This document shows, piece by piece, positions 22,327-35,339 of a stretch of 64,000 nt of DNA. Under the pieces are notes generated by a model. It worked only from the letters and a program-made list of their open reading frames with translations. It was not told the DNA's origin and made no database searches. Position 1 is the first letter of the stretch. The number at the start of each line of letters is the position of its first letter. The position numbers and the translations under genes were made by a program. Location: the NCBI GenBank assembly GCA_963971425.1, contig OZ020517.1:13208501-13272500 (forward strand). The letters are read 5' to 3'. The DNA comes from Bryoerythrophyllum caledonicum (lineage: Eukaryota > Streptophyta > Bryopsida > Pottiales > Pottiaceae).

Positions 22327-23153
22327 TCCCTAAAGGACAATTGTCCTCTCAAGGGACAAATTCAATTTCAATTGAGTCCCTCAATCTCATATTTTGGCAT
22401 GATTTTTTAATATATTTTTGGATTGAAAGGGAAACTTTTTAATAGCTTTCTATTGACATATTTTTTTTTAAAAGAAATCCCACTTACAGTTCAAAAGTTG
22501 CAAACAATTTTATAGTAATATATGACATATAGTGGACCAGTTTTCAATGACACATGACAAATAGTGTAGCAAAAATTTATTTGATTCCAAATTCAATAGA
22601 AATCATATTTTTAGTTCATTTAAAAATTTTAAAAATCCTTTTGGTATTGGAATAGTAGTCTTTGCATCTATAGTACAAATTTTTGAGTTACAAAAATATG
22701 AGAAGGATATGTTCTATGCAAATCTTGTTAGTGTTATTCTCAGCACATACTAGTTGCATTGTAGGGTTTTTGAGGACGTCTTCTATCCCTCTTCTACTTC
22801 TAGAATTTGGTGCACATGTACCTAATATGATTATTTTCTAGTTAAAATTAGAAAACCACAACCCGTGCTACAAAAGTTTGTTATAGAAGGTGGTCAATGT
22901 TTGATGAAGGTGTTTAGTATGACCTCAAAAAGAGTTTATGTCTCACTTCAAAGGCTCATATCTTTCAATTCATGCCGTCAAACTTACCAAAACTCTTACC
23001 ACACACACTTGTACATTCCTAGTACAAGATCCTACGATTAGATATGTAGAAAAATGTGTTTATTTGCAATTTTTTGTTGAATGCATTGAAACTAGCAATT
23101 TTCGGTGAGTTTTGGTTGCTAAAATGTCAAAGAACTCTAGGGGTTAACTTTTA
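22327..23153. mobile_element. Probable TTAA-flanked element (827 bp, diverged)
   Basis: TTAA at 22323-22326 precedes TCCCTAAAGG, and CTCTAGGGG precedes TTAA at 23154-23157. Part of the right half (22,930-23,100) resembles the left part of the ~950-bp TTAA family. Ends are less exact than in the other copies. Confidence 0.5.
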
Positions 23154-23157
23154 AACG

Positions 23158-23374
23158 TCAATCGGGAACCGAGCATGTAGGGAAGTATTTTACTTTGCAT
23201 AATTTCAAAAAAAGTACTAAAGTCTAGCAAGACTTACACCTTTGGATTGAAAATTCTTCAACTAACAACTTTCATTTGGAGGTCATTTCAATATCTCAAC
23301 CTTATCATGTTCAAATATGACATTCTAAGTGTAGAATATTGTGGCCACTAGAGGCACCTTCCGACGTTTTAGGG
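23158..23374. mobile_element. TTAA-flanked MITE (217 bp)
   Basis: TTAA at 23154-23157 and 23375-23378. Starts CTTTTAAACGTCAATC and ends CCGACGTTTTAGGG. Close relative of 21,858-22,083, and it shares its left TTAA with the preceding element. Confidence 0.75.
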
Positions 23375-23541
23375 TTAATGTTGAAAATACCAATAGCTGA
23401 CCTTGTGCAAAAAGACATCATAATCTATTACATTGAAAATAATGTGTCAGAATCATTTTCAAATGTCACGGTGTACTGCATTGTGTAGATGATAAAAATG
23501 ATTTTACACAAAGGTATAGACATAGTATAGACATAGAATTA

Positions 23542-24077
23542 GGGCCGCTTCACACCTAACGCACGAGTCGAGAGACCGTCGGTTTCCACTAGTGAGATTG
23601 CTTGAATGGCCAAAGTCCGGCCTCTCGGCCTTCAAATCAAAGGCCAAAGTCCAAAGGCCGTCGTTTTCCAATATGCCTACATGGCAGTACTTTTGGAGAG
23701 TTTTGGGGCCAAGGCGACGAACTCTCGAGCACAACTTGGGTCGCCGTTTTTAGTCGACCCAAACTTCCTTCAAGAGTCCGTCGATTTATTCAATAAAATA
23801 ATCAAAATCTGACAAGATCTGGACCATTAGATGAAAGAGGTTGTTTTTTTTTGGCTAATTTTCATTGGTTGATTTTTTTTGGCGTAATGATATGGGGTTT
23901 GGACTTTGGACTTTGGACTTTGGACTTGGGCTTTGGGGCTTCACACCACAACTGCCCAAAGGCTTCAATATATGTATTTTAATGTTTTTTTTTAATCCAA
24001 AAGTTTGAACTCTCGCCATAGTTTGGGCAGAAATTTTGACGGACGGACTCTCGACTCGGCCTGGTGTGAAGCGGCCC
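23542..24077. mobile_element. PIF/Harbinger-like MITE with TTA duplication (536 bp)
   Basis: TTA at 23539-23541 and 24078-24080. The ends are GGGCCGCTTCACACC inverted repeats, followed inward by the complementary CGAGTCGAGAG / CTCTCGACTCG. The interior is related to 20,633-20,976. A short tandem GGACTTT array lies at about 23,898-23,925. Open frames inside (23,504-23,812) are repeat sequence. Confidence 0.85.
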
Positions 24078-24235
24078 TTACATTGCTATTACATGAAGCA
24101 TCCGTTACCGGCATTCTTTCCATACAGCAGTAAAAAGCACAGAATTACATGGCCTGTACAGACTTCTTTCTGTGCTGTCTTGTCGTATATTATTCAAACA
24201 CAAACAGCATCTTTTAAAGCACCAAATCTCCCCCC

Positions 24236-24682
24236 ATGCCTTCCATCTGGGCACAACAGAAACTGAGAGCCCAAGAGATTTGGGTTCGGGAATCACATGA
24301 CAGGTTTAAAGTCAATGCACTGCTCCCTAAATTTATATTCAAACTTTTCCAGGATCCAAAATTCAGTGACCATTCCTTGTCCAGTGTTGTGGCATGGTTT
24401 CAAACTTTCAATAAGTTATTTCCCTGGCACCTCATAAAATTTGGGGCTGGTAACAGTCACAGTGCAGATCCAGAGTCCCATTCAAATGAGGTCAGTTTTA
24501 AAGTGGACTTGTCCCCACTTTGCTTTGCAATTCCCGTGTTTTCTTGTCTGCCCGACGCTTCTCTGGCGTGTACAATGACCATGGATGTATCTATACAGTT
24601 TGAATGTGGCCATACTGAATTATTTGATGGAAGACTGCCATACCCAGGGTCTGGTTTGTGCGGAATAATTCATTGTTTCTGA
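24236..24682 (+). CDS. Unrecognised open reading frame
   Basis: 148 codons from ATG, Ser/Phe/Leu-rich, with no motif I recognise, no clear upstream promoter and no splice partners. It lies between a MITE and the Helitron. It may be chance or part of decayed element DNA. Confidence 0.15.
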   Translation: MPSIWAQQKLRAQEIWVRESHDRFKVNALLPKFIFKLFQDPKFSDHSLSSVVAWFQTFNKLFPWHLIKFGAGNSHSADPESHSNEVSFKVDLSPLCFAIPVFSCLPDASLACTMTMDVSIQFECGHTELFDGRLPYPGSGLCGIIHCF

Positions 24683-25360
24683 GAATAGATGTTTGACAAC
24701 TAAAATATTCTCATACATCCGTTTTTATATCAAGGGAAAAAGAAAATTTCAAAAATGAATTTCAAAAATGTATGCAACTATTTCAATATTTTTCAACAAA
24801 TCCGACCATGGGGATTGGTTTACATAAGATTATGAGTTTCAAGTGTAGTGAAAGTACGCTTGATTGATATGCACCATCGCATGACATTAAATTGTATTAT
24901 GAATAGTTAATCTTCATTTTCATGGCAGAAATGTAGCTTTTGGCTACATGGCATATCTAGGTTACAAAACATGAGACATGTACTTTCCAGTTACGCTTCT
25001 GCCCCAAAATGAATGTTGGCTGTAAGAACTATGGTTTAAAGTCAAGTGGTGTTTTTACACCAACCAACCATATTTCCATAATGGAAACTGGAAACACCTC
25101 TGAGTTGGCTAAAGCATCCACACGAGGACTTGAAAAAAATCTGACATAAAGTTCATCAAGCTTGCACTCCCCACCCATTATGCCGCAAAAACAAAATATT
25201 GAACAATCCACAAGCGATTCTAAATCAAGTAGAAACTATATTATACAAGACCAAGTGTAGATACCCGTTGTCCCTGACAGGCAAGTGCAATCCCCGGTGA
25301 TGTAAAACTTGTCAAAAAATTGGAGGGTCATTGGAGTTTCAGATTGGAAAAAAAAAGTGA

Positions 25361-28300
25361 TTACCTAAGCGTTTTGTTGAAAACAACATTGCGCATTATT
25401 TTTTCAACTCCATGTGATTCTCTTTTCAAAAGCACCGAAACATTTTTGGGAGCGGGCACATGTGATAATGCAACATACAACTTTCCATGCAAGAAAATGT
25501 CCTTGGTTAGGTAGATACCAATGTTTGGAAGTGATTGTCCTTGAGCCTTGTTGATAATCAAGGCATATGCAACACAAACTGGAAACTGCTTGCAACATAT
25601 TTTAAAAGGAAGCATGGCGCTCTTGGTAACCAAAGAAATTTGTTGTATGAATGCAACATATCCCACCGAATCATGTGTGAAGAATTCTCCCTCAAACATT
25701 CGAGCCAATCAATGGTGGACATGAGTCTGGTGCCATTACATAGTCCATTTGATGGATTTAAGTTATGCAAAAGCATCACCACTGTATCAACTTCAACCGT
25801 AAGTTTATGCACTGGCCACCCACTCACTTCCCCCTAATTCAAAAACTTGGATGTGATCATATTGGTGCCACAATGCCATCTTCACTCTCCACCTTGTCAA
25901 CACTTAAGGGAAGTTGATTTGCCTTAGACACCATGTCAAACACAACAACGTTGATTTTTGCCACGTCTTTGTTGTGTGCCTCGAAGATAGCGCGTCCGCT
26001 GAAAAAGTTCCTTCCGCCACGGCCATCCGCAAATTTTGGGATAGATTGCATCGATCAAGCCGTTTATGGTCTATTGACGCAATACCATAATGGGTGAACA
26101 ACAAACATAATCCTCCTTGACAATGTTGTGCTTTTTTTCTTCAAGTGCCAGAGCCAATTGGCAAACGTTTGACTTTCTTGATTAGCAAGCCTTGTAGAGA
26201 TTGTAGTGGCACGCATATTTTGACGCAAGGTGCACTCTTCAATGTGGCCGCACAAGTTAGACTACTTGATTCGTGTTGTGACAATGTTTGATAGCAAACC
26301 CTTTGGAATACATGTTGAACATGCCTAAAATCGCCGCACATCACAAAATTGACTCATGCAAAAGACACAGTTAGCCCAGTTACATTGCGGAGCGTACGGT
26401 TGTTAGCTTCAAAAGCATACTTGTTGACCATTGATGCATTGTCCCAAATAAGCTTTATACGCTGTATCATTTCTGCCAAATCACTTTGTTTGCAAATGTT
26501 GCACATAGAAGTTGTCCAACTCAATTGAAATTTTATACCTTGAATGAGCGGTCTTGCCTTTGTGTAGCAACAACGTGGCAATTTTGGACAAGCAACACCC
26601 AACACAATTTGATTATTTGCACACATGGACTTGAGAATGAGAGTCTTCAAGTATGTCTTTTTTGTACCACCTGGTTCATAGACAAAATAAATCTTGTGTG
26701 AGATGGCAAGTGCACTCGATTGCATGACTCTTTCTTGAACGTGCCATGCTTAATATTCATTGTTTAAATTTACCATTGAATTTCTTTCCTCAATTGTGCG
26801 AGATTGTTTTTGAGTTGCTCCAAAATAAGTTGATTTGCTTGCAAACCTTCCGTGAAAAATGCATGTTGTGGCAAAATATAATCGTCCAACAACTTCCTAC
26901 ATGTTGCAAATAATTGAGCGACCATGTTTAATGCATGGCTGTAAATCTACTCCTCTGATGGTTGCTCCGCTCCATTATGTTGGAACCAATTCTTGTAGTC
27001 GTCCAATGAACTTTCACAAATTTGCTCCCACAATTGCCATGGATTTGCTGGTGGCCCATGCATCAAGATAATAACAAAAAGAAAATGGAGCTGAGTGCCT
27101 AAGTGCATCAATGTAGCTACACAGAGACATTCCTCCTACTCTTCATCGTATTTGTATAGCTTACACGCAACACATGAAGCCTTGAAAGTGTAAAAAAAAA
27201 CGCCTTGAAAAGGTACTTAGATCCAGATAAGATGTCATGCCTTTCACCACCATCAAAAGTGTCAGGAGAAAGTATTTCTCGCTCAACAATGGACTGACAA
27301 AGTAGAGACACCTTGTTGCAAATCTCTTCTTTCAAATTGCCCAAATCTTTCTCTGGCTGTCATGCAAGGAGGGAAGTTCCACATAAGACACCACCCTGGC
27401 ATGTGGAATTGTCCAATTTGCCTCAAAGCATTTTCTTAGAGTTGTCTTCCAAAGTTGATATGTGTTAAGAATGTCCGCAAAATTCTTGTTTGCGCTAAAG
27501 GTCACACATTGTTGATTGAATAGATGAACTTGCAAATGTTGAATTCTTGGAGATCTATCGTGCATTGAAAACCCAAATAGCGTCCATGGTGCTTGAGATG
27601 CTGAGACGTAGCCATCATTAATGTACTATTGAATCTCGTCGATGCTTTCCAAAACCACAATTGCGCAATAGTAACCTTTGTACATGTATTTAAATAGTGT
27701 TGTACAATGGTGATCGACAAACACATCTGTTGAAAAAATGAACAATAAACAATTAATTTGACCTACAAACAACAATGCAAGTGTCGTTAGAAAGCTTAAC
27801 TCATGAGTGTTAGTGTATGTGTTGTAGTCCAACAATAAATATAAGTTGTACAATTTGATCCAATGATTGTGAACTTGATGACCCTTATTGTCAATAAATG
27901 AGCATCCGTCATCTCTCCTCGTGTACTCAAGAAAAATGTTTCTATCTGTACATGATTCTTCAACAAAGTCTCAAGAATACCACTTGGTAAAGCTACCATC
28001 TTCCATGTAAAGGGCGCTTGGATTTTTCATGCCGCAAGGCCCATGCATCAAGCAATGTATCACTATCTTGTACCTATAAAGGTGAGTAGCTGGATGCAGA
28101 AGTTCGGCAGTCACTATTGAGTTGATTTCATTTGTAGTCCTCAATTTAGATTGTTTGTTCGGAATCACTAGGATGTATGCGTGTGGTTAACCTTTCAAAA
28201 TTCAATCATCCAAGCATATTTGAGCCACCTTGCCAAACACTCTACGGTCTGCCATCAACTTCTGTAATTTTAACCCCTAAATAAAATAAGTCTTGAGGTG

Positions 28301-30770
28301 GGCTTCTGCAAATCTCCGGCACGTTCACATGGTTGCAAATTAGATTTAAAATCCTAATTTTTTTTTTACAAAGATGAAAAAAGAGAAGGGGTGTATAGGA
28401 GTATAATTTTTATTCTCATTGGACCCATAGAAAAAAAGTTATGCCATCTTAAAGAAAAACTTCTCAAATGAAGCACATTGGGCAACTCCAAAAACTTTTG
28501 CTAGGACACACTTTACACGTGAGATTTTCAATACTAGCAAGTAATATAGTTTCCTTTCATACTCTCAAAATACACTTTTTGTCTTCAGTGAAGAATAGCA
28601 TTTAAACCCAAGTCAAAACATTTTCACACACTGTGACACATTTCCAAGCAAGATAACAAAAAATTCCTCTTTTCCACCTAAAACTTAAAAATCTTAATTT
28701 TTTTAATTTTAATTTTTTTCTACTTAAAGATGTGGACCGTATACTAAACCTTCTTATTGGCAGTTTGAATTTTCATTCTAGAACATATCAATTTCACAAA
28801 CCAACAAAATAACATGAACTGGCAATTTTTGAACCTCCATTGTTTGCACAATTTTTTAAAATATGAAGATATGCCTTGTCTACCTCTAAAAATTGGTGTG
28901 CAAGGAACTAATATCATGCTTAACACAAAGGTAGTGAGTTTAGACCTTGTGTAAATAAAAATTTGACACCAAGTGAAGTCAAAGTATGTTGATCCACTCA
29001 ACGCAAAAAATAAAATGAATTGATTTCTCTACTTCCAACACTATGATATTTCAATTCTTGCAGTCAGAGTTTATGAAATTTTGTGAGTAAACTATTTAAT
29101 GAGTCTTAATTGAGATCCTACGACTAGAACTAGAACAAAAAGTTTTTGTTTTCTTCCTTACTGATTGTACTAGAATCATAAGTCTTAAAGTATTTTTTTT
29201 GTGAAGCTGTCATAGAAATATAGGAGTTAAGTTGAATACACGGGCAATTCAATCTTGTCAATCTTGTATAGTCTGCCCAAATTTGAGTTTTGTAGTTATC
29301 TCAAGCCATTTCAGGTTATACGTGAACGTCACAAAAAGACTTGACCATCCGAACCTGTGCACAATAGCCATGACGTCTTGATAGCGTTCATTCATATTAC
29401 ATAGGTCTCCCAAAAAAGATGATGACATGATGAATTTATGTCCACTTTGTGCTTTATCATGGTCGCCAACATTCATGGCATCCACCACTCCGCTATAAAG
29501 TTTGATTTAGAAGTTCTAATGATTGTCCTTAATAAACTTAATGTAATTCTAAGCACACACTCACAAGCGTCCACCATATCTGTTTTAGAAAGTCGCCTAC
29601 AAAGAATATGTGGTCGTTGAGATTACGTAGGTGAAGCATGTACGCATAAAATTGCATTTGCATCACTCTTCTTGATTCGCCCTTGCCTTTGACAACATTT
29701 GGATCCACTTCCGCAAATCCCAAGCCTTTGGATTCAAAGCATCTTGGTGGAATGTTAAAGAAAACATAATGTAGTGGAGAGTATATGCAGTGCAAAGCTG
29801 AAATATATTTAAGAGGCGCATTTACACTTTTAACACTAAATTATGTCCTCGTTTGATATGCTGCCATCGTGACCATTGTCAACCATATTCACACCAACCT
29901 TGTCTGTTGTAGACATATTGTACCTTTGTTGATTTTGCCATGACAACTCCAATAAACAAATTTTTAAGTCCATTGTTGGTTGCTTTGTCAAATGTTGACG
30001 ATTACTTTTTAAAATTCATGGAAAAGGGTTGTGCTCATGTAACATTTATGGAACGTCTTCATTGTATTGTGATCCAAACTCTCAAAAGTTGTCATTTGAT
30101 CATTTAGAGCGGCATAATAATTTGCAATATATAACTGCTTAAACTTACAATTCTTGCCTTTTGCTAGCAAAAAGTTGCCCATTCCACAAAACAATGCACC
30201 TTGAAATTGAGAGGTGTAGTTTCCACCTCAATCAAAGCATTGGTCAGTATTTTCTTCTAGAGATGTGAATGCCGAAGCGCTCTTGTATACATGGATGGAT
30301 TCTTGGAAACTCTATGCTTCCCGCATATCTCCTTGCAGCAAGTGCCGCATTAGCTTGGGGCATCGTTAGTGGTGGAAGCTTAACTTATCCTTTATCACAA
30401 CACATAATTGAAATAGATTAGCTTGTATTGAACAACTTCCGGTGATGCCCTCATTTGGCCAATGCAATGCGTGACAAGGGTCACATTGGATGTTCATTTG
30501 GTGAAGAGCATGTTGAATGCTGCCAACTACACCATTCATGACACAGTGCGCCAACGACAAATCCGTGGCTTGACAATTATTCTCTTGAACAACATCACGT
30601 CGTTCGGCACAACAAATATTTTCCAGATCCACCCGATGATTGTTGATCTATCATTTTGCTTGCCTCCTTCAATGTGTTGCATTGTCCGCTTCACGTTCAA
30701 CGTCAATGCATACAACACAATACAACATGTTCTCGCTTCAATCAACTTTTGCGAGCTTTAGGAGTTTGGT
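25361..30770 (-). pseudogene. Helitron Rep/helicase polyprotein, heavily decayed
   Basis: Read from about 30,770 downward. A CHALHW zinc-like region (30,632-30,366) is followed by the Helitron-like N-terminal block KGKGESRRVMQMQFYAYMLH (29,795-29,640) and the Rep region RYQDVMAIVHRFG..LFVTFTYN (29,488-29,258). Next come MHGPCGMKNP (near 28,040), VHLFNQQCVTF (near 27,510), the Pif1-type helicase VYEPGGTKKT (Walker A with a damaged GKT), WDNASMVNKYAFEA, GDFRHVQ, LNPSNGLCNGTRL, and the C-terminal INKAQGQSL and LYVALSHV (near 25,500). The chain is broken by many stops and frameshifts and by a TTAA element at 28,274-29,226. Family role: rolling-circle transposition. The TC and CTRR termini were not located. 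Confidence 0.88.
28274..29226 (-). mobile_element. TTAA element of the ~950-bp family inserted in the Helitron (copy R3)
   Basis: TTAA at 28270-28273 and 29227-29230; the + strand starts CCCCTAAATAAAATAAG. Deleting it plus one TTAA restores a continuous Helitron reading frame (VFNL joined to KLQKLMADRRVFGKV), proving a precise TTAA insertion. Sequence is the inverse of copy R1. Confidence 0.88.
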
Positions 30771-33700
30771 CTTGAACAATAGACATTTTAGCTTTTAAAA
30801 GACTTGTAAGTGGAGTGGAGGAAGAGGTGTTTAAATTTGAGGATTTATATTTTAGCACTTATAAGAAAGTGGAGTAATAATATATGTTCAGTTGACATTT
30901 TTATTTAATTTTAAATTAATTTTTTTATTTATTAAGTTAAATATCTTAATAAATATGATCATACTTGCTAAATGGTTAAAGAATTGCAAGATTAAAACCG
31001 GAACATAATCACTTGCAATCTTGCATTAGCATTGGCAACCATAAGAGGAGCACAATTACAATCAATGGATAAGATAGCTATAATTTTAGAAAAGAATTTA
31101 AATGATTGTTTTGGCACAATACTACTTGTTAGTCTAATTATTTGATTGAATTGTAAAAGCTATTATAAAATTCATAGTAATACAATTATAACTACGTTAT
31201 TTATATGTAATAATCTAATAAATAAAATAATTCGGACACCTTTTGAGCAATTAGAATATCTACATGTGTGATTTAGAGGCTACATATTAGTGCCTTCAAG
31301 ATTAAGAACAATCTTGATTTAGATGCTCAAGATTTCTCTGACATAGCTTTATCTACTTGTTTTGAGTACAATTCATGTATTCTATCTCTTAAAGACTTAA
31401 GGTATTCTATTACATTTATACATTTAGCAATATATTTGGAGATGATGGAATTGACAAAACTTTGATTTCAATGACCACCTTTTCCATGAATAACCTGATA
31501 ATATGATGCAAATTTGAAGTTGCATTTGGTGATGATTGTTGTTTATGTTTCAGCCTTGGATTCTAGTTTGTTGTGGTTATATTGCATGAGTACTATTATT
31601 GGGAGGTTGCACCACATCTCTAGTTTGACCTGCGATGTGGAGTTTGTGTTGTGAGCATTTGGATGTGGAATTTAGGTTGCATTTGGATAACAATTACTAT
31701 TATTAGAATGGATCTAGTGAGGTGAGTTTTGGGTTGGTTTGTAAGCAGCTCTAATTCAAAAAAATTATTAATCTTAAGTTTGAGTCAAGCTTCAAATCAT
31801 AATTGCTATGATGATGCAAATGTAGCTATTCAATTGAACAATCTAGTACTGACGAAACTTCAAATGACTATACTTCTTTAATCAATAAAAAATCCAGTAT
31901 CCGTCTGCAAGTAAACTTCAAATTCAAATTCCAACTATCAATTTGTTTGTGCTTCAAACTCAATCTTGCAAACTACAGATTTTGATATCCTTCAAAGGAA
32001 TAAATAAGGATGATAGAAAAATCCATGAGGATGGGTAAAGCAAGTATTATACAAGATATCATTGTCTATTCTATGAATCATCTAAACTTAGTATTGTAGG
32101 CAAACCTCATCTTTGGCACCTCCCTACCAAATCATTTATTTGTATATCTTGAAAAATGTCATCTGAAATATAAGAAAACTATTGAACAAGTTTGACGAGG
32201 AAATCATAGCTTACAATATTTAGCTCTTTTTGACACCTCCAAAATTTGAATTGAAGACCTTCAAGGTCTTGCTAGAAAGCCTCTCACATACACTTCCAAG
32301 GGGTTATAATTTCTCAAGCCCACCTAGCTTTTGATGTCTCCAAGTGTCAGAAAGACTCTGAATGTATATTTGAGGTGGTACCCTTATCATGGAAAAGGGT
32401 GGAGACTGTTATGACAAATGACATGGGTAGTGAGTGAGTTATTTATTGGCTGTGCACTGAAGAAGTGTAACTTGATTGACTGCAGAATGCCAGACTCCAC
32501 AGAAAACTTGTGTTTGTAAAATATGGGTTACTTTACACTACAGTGGAGAAGTACACCATTTACATGAAATGGAGTACAAAGATCCGTCAACATTTGATTC
32601 TCGACAACATCATTCAACAATGATTATTTTTTCAAGTAAGTTATAGTCAGCTAAATTATTTTAAACCATAGTCTAGCACATTTTCCATCCATGAAATAAA
32701 TTTTTTCTTAAAAGAAGAAGAAGAAGTGTTCCTCTCGAGAATTCAAAAAAAGAAGAAAAAAGTGTTTCTCTTGAGAATTGAATAAATGTATTCCTTGTTT
32801 TACTAGTAGTAACCAAAAAATGATTTTTTCTTTGGAATTAATTTTGGGCAAACCTTCTATGCTGCTACCAAAATTTAAAACTAGCACTACGGGTTTCATT
32901 CAAATATGGATGATTGCATATGGAATGGATGGCACTTTTTCCGATTGTTCTTAAGTAACAAATTCTTATCAATTCACAGACTAAGTTATAATCCTAAGTT
33001 ACTTGTGGACAAATAATAAATTTATCTAGAATATGTTGAGTATGTATCTATAGTCCAACAATTTAATTCATGGCTCATCTTCACATGGAATGATTTAACT
33101 TTTTCATTTTTCTTTATGATTAATTAATTTTTTTCTTATAAAAAAAAGCAGTGGTCACTGCTTCATTGATTTATTACTAGTTTTTTTGGGGATTATTCTT
33201 AGATAATAAATAGAGCTTGGTACAGTAGTTGAATTTAGAAAGGGGAACAACATATCTATTGTATATGAGGGTCTGGTTTGGCCAAACAAATATTTTAAAA
33301 GGTTCATTGTTTCAGATTTAATTAGATATCCCGCATTAGAGTGCAAAATCTAACCCTTGAAAATAGTATACTGTCTTGCTAAAACCACTAGTGGCTCTAT
33401 TCAGTAGAGTTTCCTTGAAAGTCTAATTTTTAGAGGGTGCCCACCTTGTGTCTCCCAAAACAACCCCACCTTTTTGTGGACCTTGTGTTCAAGTTTTCTA
33501 ATCACAAAAGCGGGGTGAGATTTAAATTCAAAATATTTAGAGGGTGAAAAATCTCACCCTGCGTATTTCATGGACCATAGGTTGACATTCCTTAAATAGT
33601 AGTACAATGTTCCATAGCTCCACCTAGGCTTCTAAACCTAGGTTCCACATGCACATGTGTGTGAGTTCTACATCTCGATATAGCCTCCTCCATACATGAC

Positions 33701-34125
33701 TGCACCCTAAATCTAGCTAGACCATCACCTAATCACTCAACCTTTTTGCATCCTAAATTTTTGGAGGCCACATTCTAGCCGATTGATAAAACTAAGGATG
33801 TAGGATCTAATCCAAGGTTGCCATATTGGGTACTTTCAGGAAAACTCTAATGGCTTCAGACTTGGCATTCAAAAGGTTAACCAAGTTTGAAGTCCTATGC
33901 CAGCTAGTGGCTATTACCATGGTTGACCCAACCATGGTTGGAAGTCTCAAGACCTTGTTGTATAGGTACCTTCAAAATGTCTCGGGGGGACAACATCTAT
34001 TCCTTCTTGACCCTTAAAGAACCATGTGACCTTTTGGGGGTCATAAGTTTTCACTTTGACTGCAATTATTTTTCATTCCGTTTGGTCAAGATTTACAAAA
34101 TTTGTTTGATTCCTTTCTAACCTCT
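30771..34125. other. AT-rich gene-free region
   Basis: More than 3 kb with only short frames. Contains T- and A-runs and no recognised protein motif or RNA gene. A possible 5' end of the Helitron should lie just above 30,770 but could not be identified. Around 33,420-33,560 'agagggtg' recurs twice near CACC-rich text, with no clear element. Confidence 0.4.
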
Positions 34126-34129
34126 TCCC

Positions 34130-34845
34130 TCCATTGAGTGGATCATCAAACTTTGACTTCACTTGGTGTCAAATTTTTCCGCTACACAAGATCTAATTTC
34201 ATTACCAACGTGTTGAACATGATATTAGTTCCATGTACACCAATTTCTAAAGGTAGGGAAGGAGTGTAGCATATTCAAACAATTGTGAAAGGAGTAGAGC
34301 TTCAAAAATTGCCAATTAGCGTTTTAATTTTTTGTGAACTTCTTATGTTATAGAATGATGATCAAAATGGTCAATACAAAGTCTTACACCACATATTGTT
34401 GTGAAAAAGTTAAAAGGTAAAAACATAATGATATTTAAGTCTTATGTGGAAAAGAGGAGTTTTTTGATACCTTGCTTGACAATGTGTGATAATGTGTGAT
34501 TATGTTTGACTTGGGTGAAAATGCTCTTTTCCACCAAAGACAAAAAAATTTATTTGACAATATGAAAGGAAAAAATATTGCTAGTATTGAAAATCTCACA
34601 TTCAATAAAGTGTCCTAGCAACAATTTTGGAGTTGCTCAACCTACATGCTCTCAAGATTTTTTTTTTCAAGATGGCATAACATTTTTTTTCCATAGGTCC
34701 GATGAGAATTAAAATTATATTCCCATGTATCTCTTGTCTTCTTGCATCTTTGAATTTTTTAAAAAAAATTGTAAATATAAATTGCAACCATGGTTACGTG
34801 TGGGAGATTTGCAAAAGCCCATCTCGGAACATTTGTCATTTAGGG
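34130..34845 (+). mobile_element. TTAA-family element, left-truncated or diverged (copy R2)
   Basis: The right end reads CATTTAGGG followed by TTAA (34846-34849) and matches R1. The body shares 'gtgtcctagca' and 'ttgcaaccatgg' with the family. The left terminus is not preserved. Confidence 0.6.
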
Positions 34846-34908
34846 TTAAGGTTAGATATGCGCTATATTTAGGTCCACGTGCATTGTCTAATTGCACTCT
34901 CCTAACAA

Positions 34909-35304
34909 ATGTTGGCCTGCATTACCCACTCTCTCTCCACTTTCTTGCTTATCAAATACAGTCACCGAAGATGGAGAACTCGGAAGCATGGCTTTTTTCC
35001 TGGCAATTCGGAGCCAAATGACATTTTTTTTCCTACAAAAGAATATTCCCAAAAAAGTGGGAAAATTGTGATTTTATATGGCCAAAATTTCATCGATGGC
35101 CGTTTCCACACTGCCATAGAGCTACTAGTGAACAAACACGGATTTCATCGTGTCGCCAAGAAGGATGTACAAATCTATGTTTATGGAGATGCATCCTCCA
35201 ATAATGATATTTATCGAGAAAATTTGGTTTTGAATGGTTTCAAGAGAAACTTTGTGTTGCCACATATGTGGTCTCCAAAAAATCTGTGTCGCCACTCTGT
35301 CTAA
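34909..35304 (+). pseudogene. Possible retrocopy fragment: unrecognised ORF followed by poly(A)
   Basis: 131-codon frame starting at ATG 34909. The middle (GKIVILYGQNF, IELLVNKHGF, DVQIYVYGD) has the look of a glycosyltransferase GT-B segment, but no confident family match is possible. The TAA (35302-35304) is followed 11 bases later by an uninterrupted A20 (35316-35335), as in a reverse-transcribed mRNA. No intron signals are seen in it. It sits just right of a TTAA element. Confidence 0.3.
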
Positions 35305-35315
35305 AACCGTGAAAC

Positions 35316-35335
35316 AAAAAAAAAAAAAAAAAAAA
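35316..35335 (+). repeat. A20 homopolymer
   Basis: Twenty uninterrupted A residues, in AT-rich surroundings that otherwise lack runs of this length; candidate poly(A) tail of a retroposed sequence to its left. Confidence 0.9.
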
Positions 35336-35339
35336 CCTG

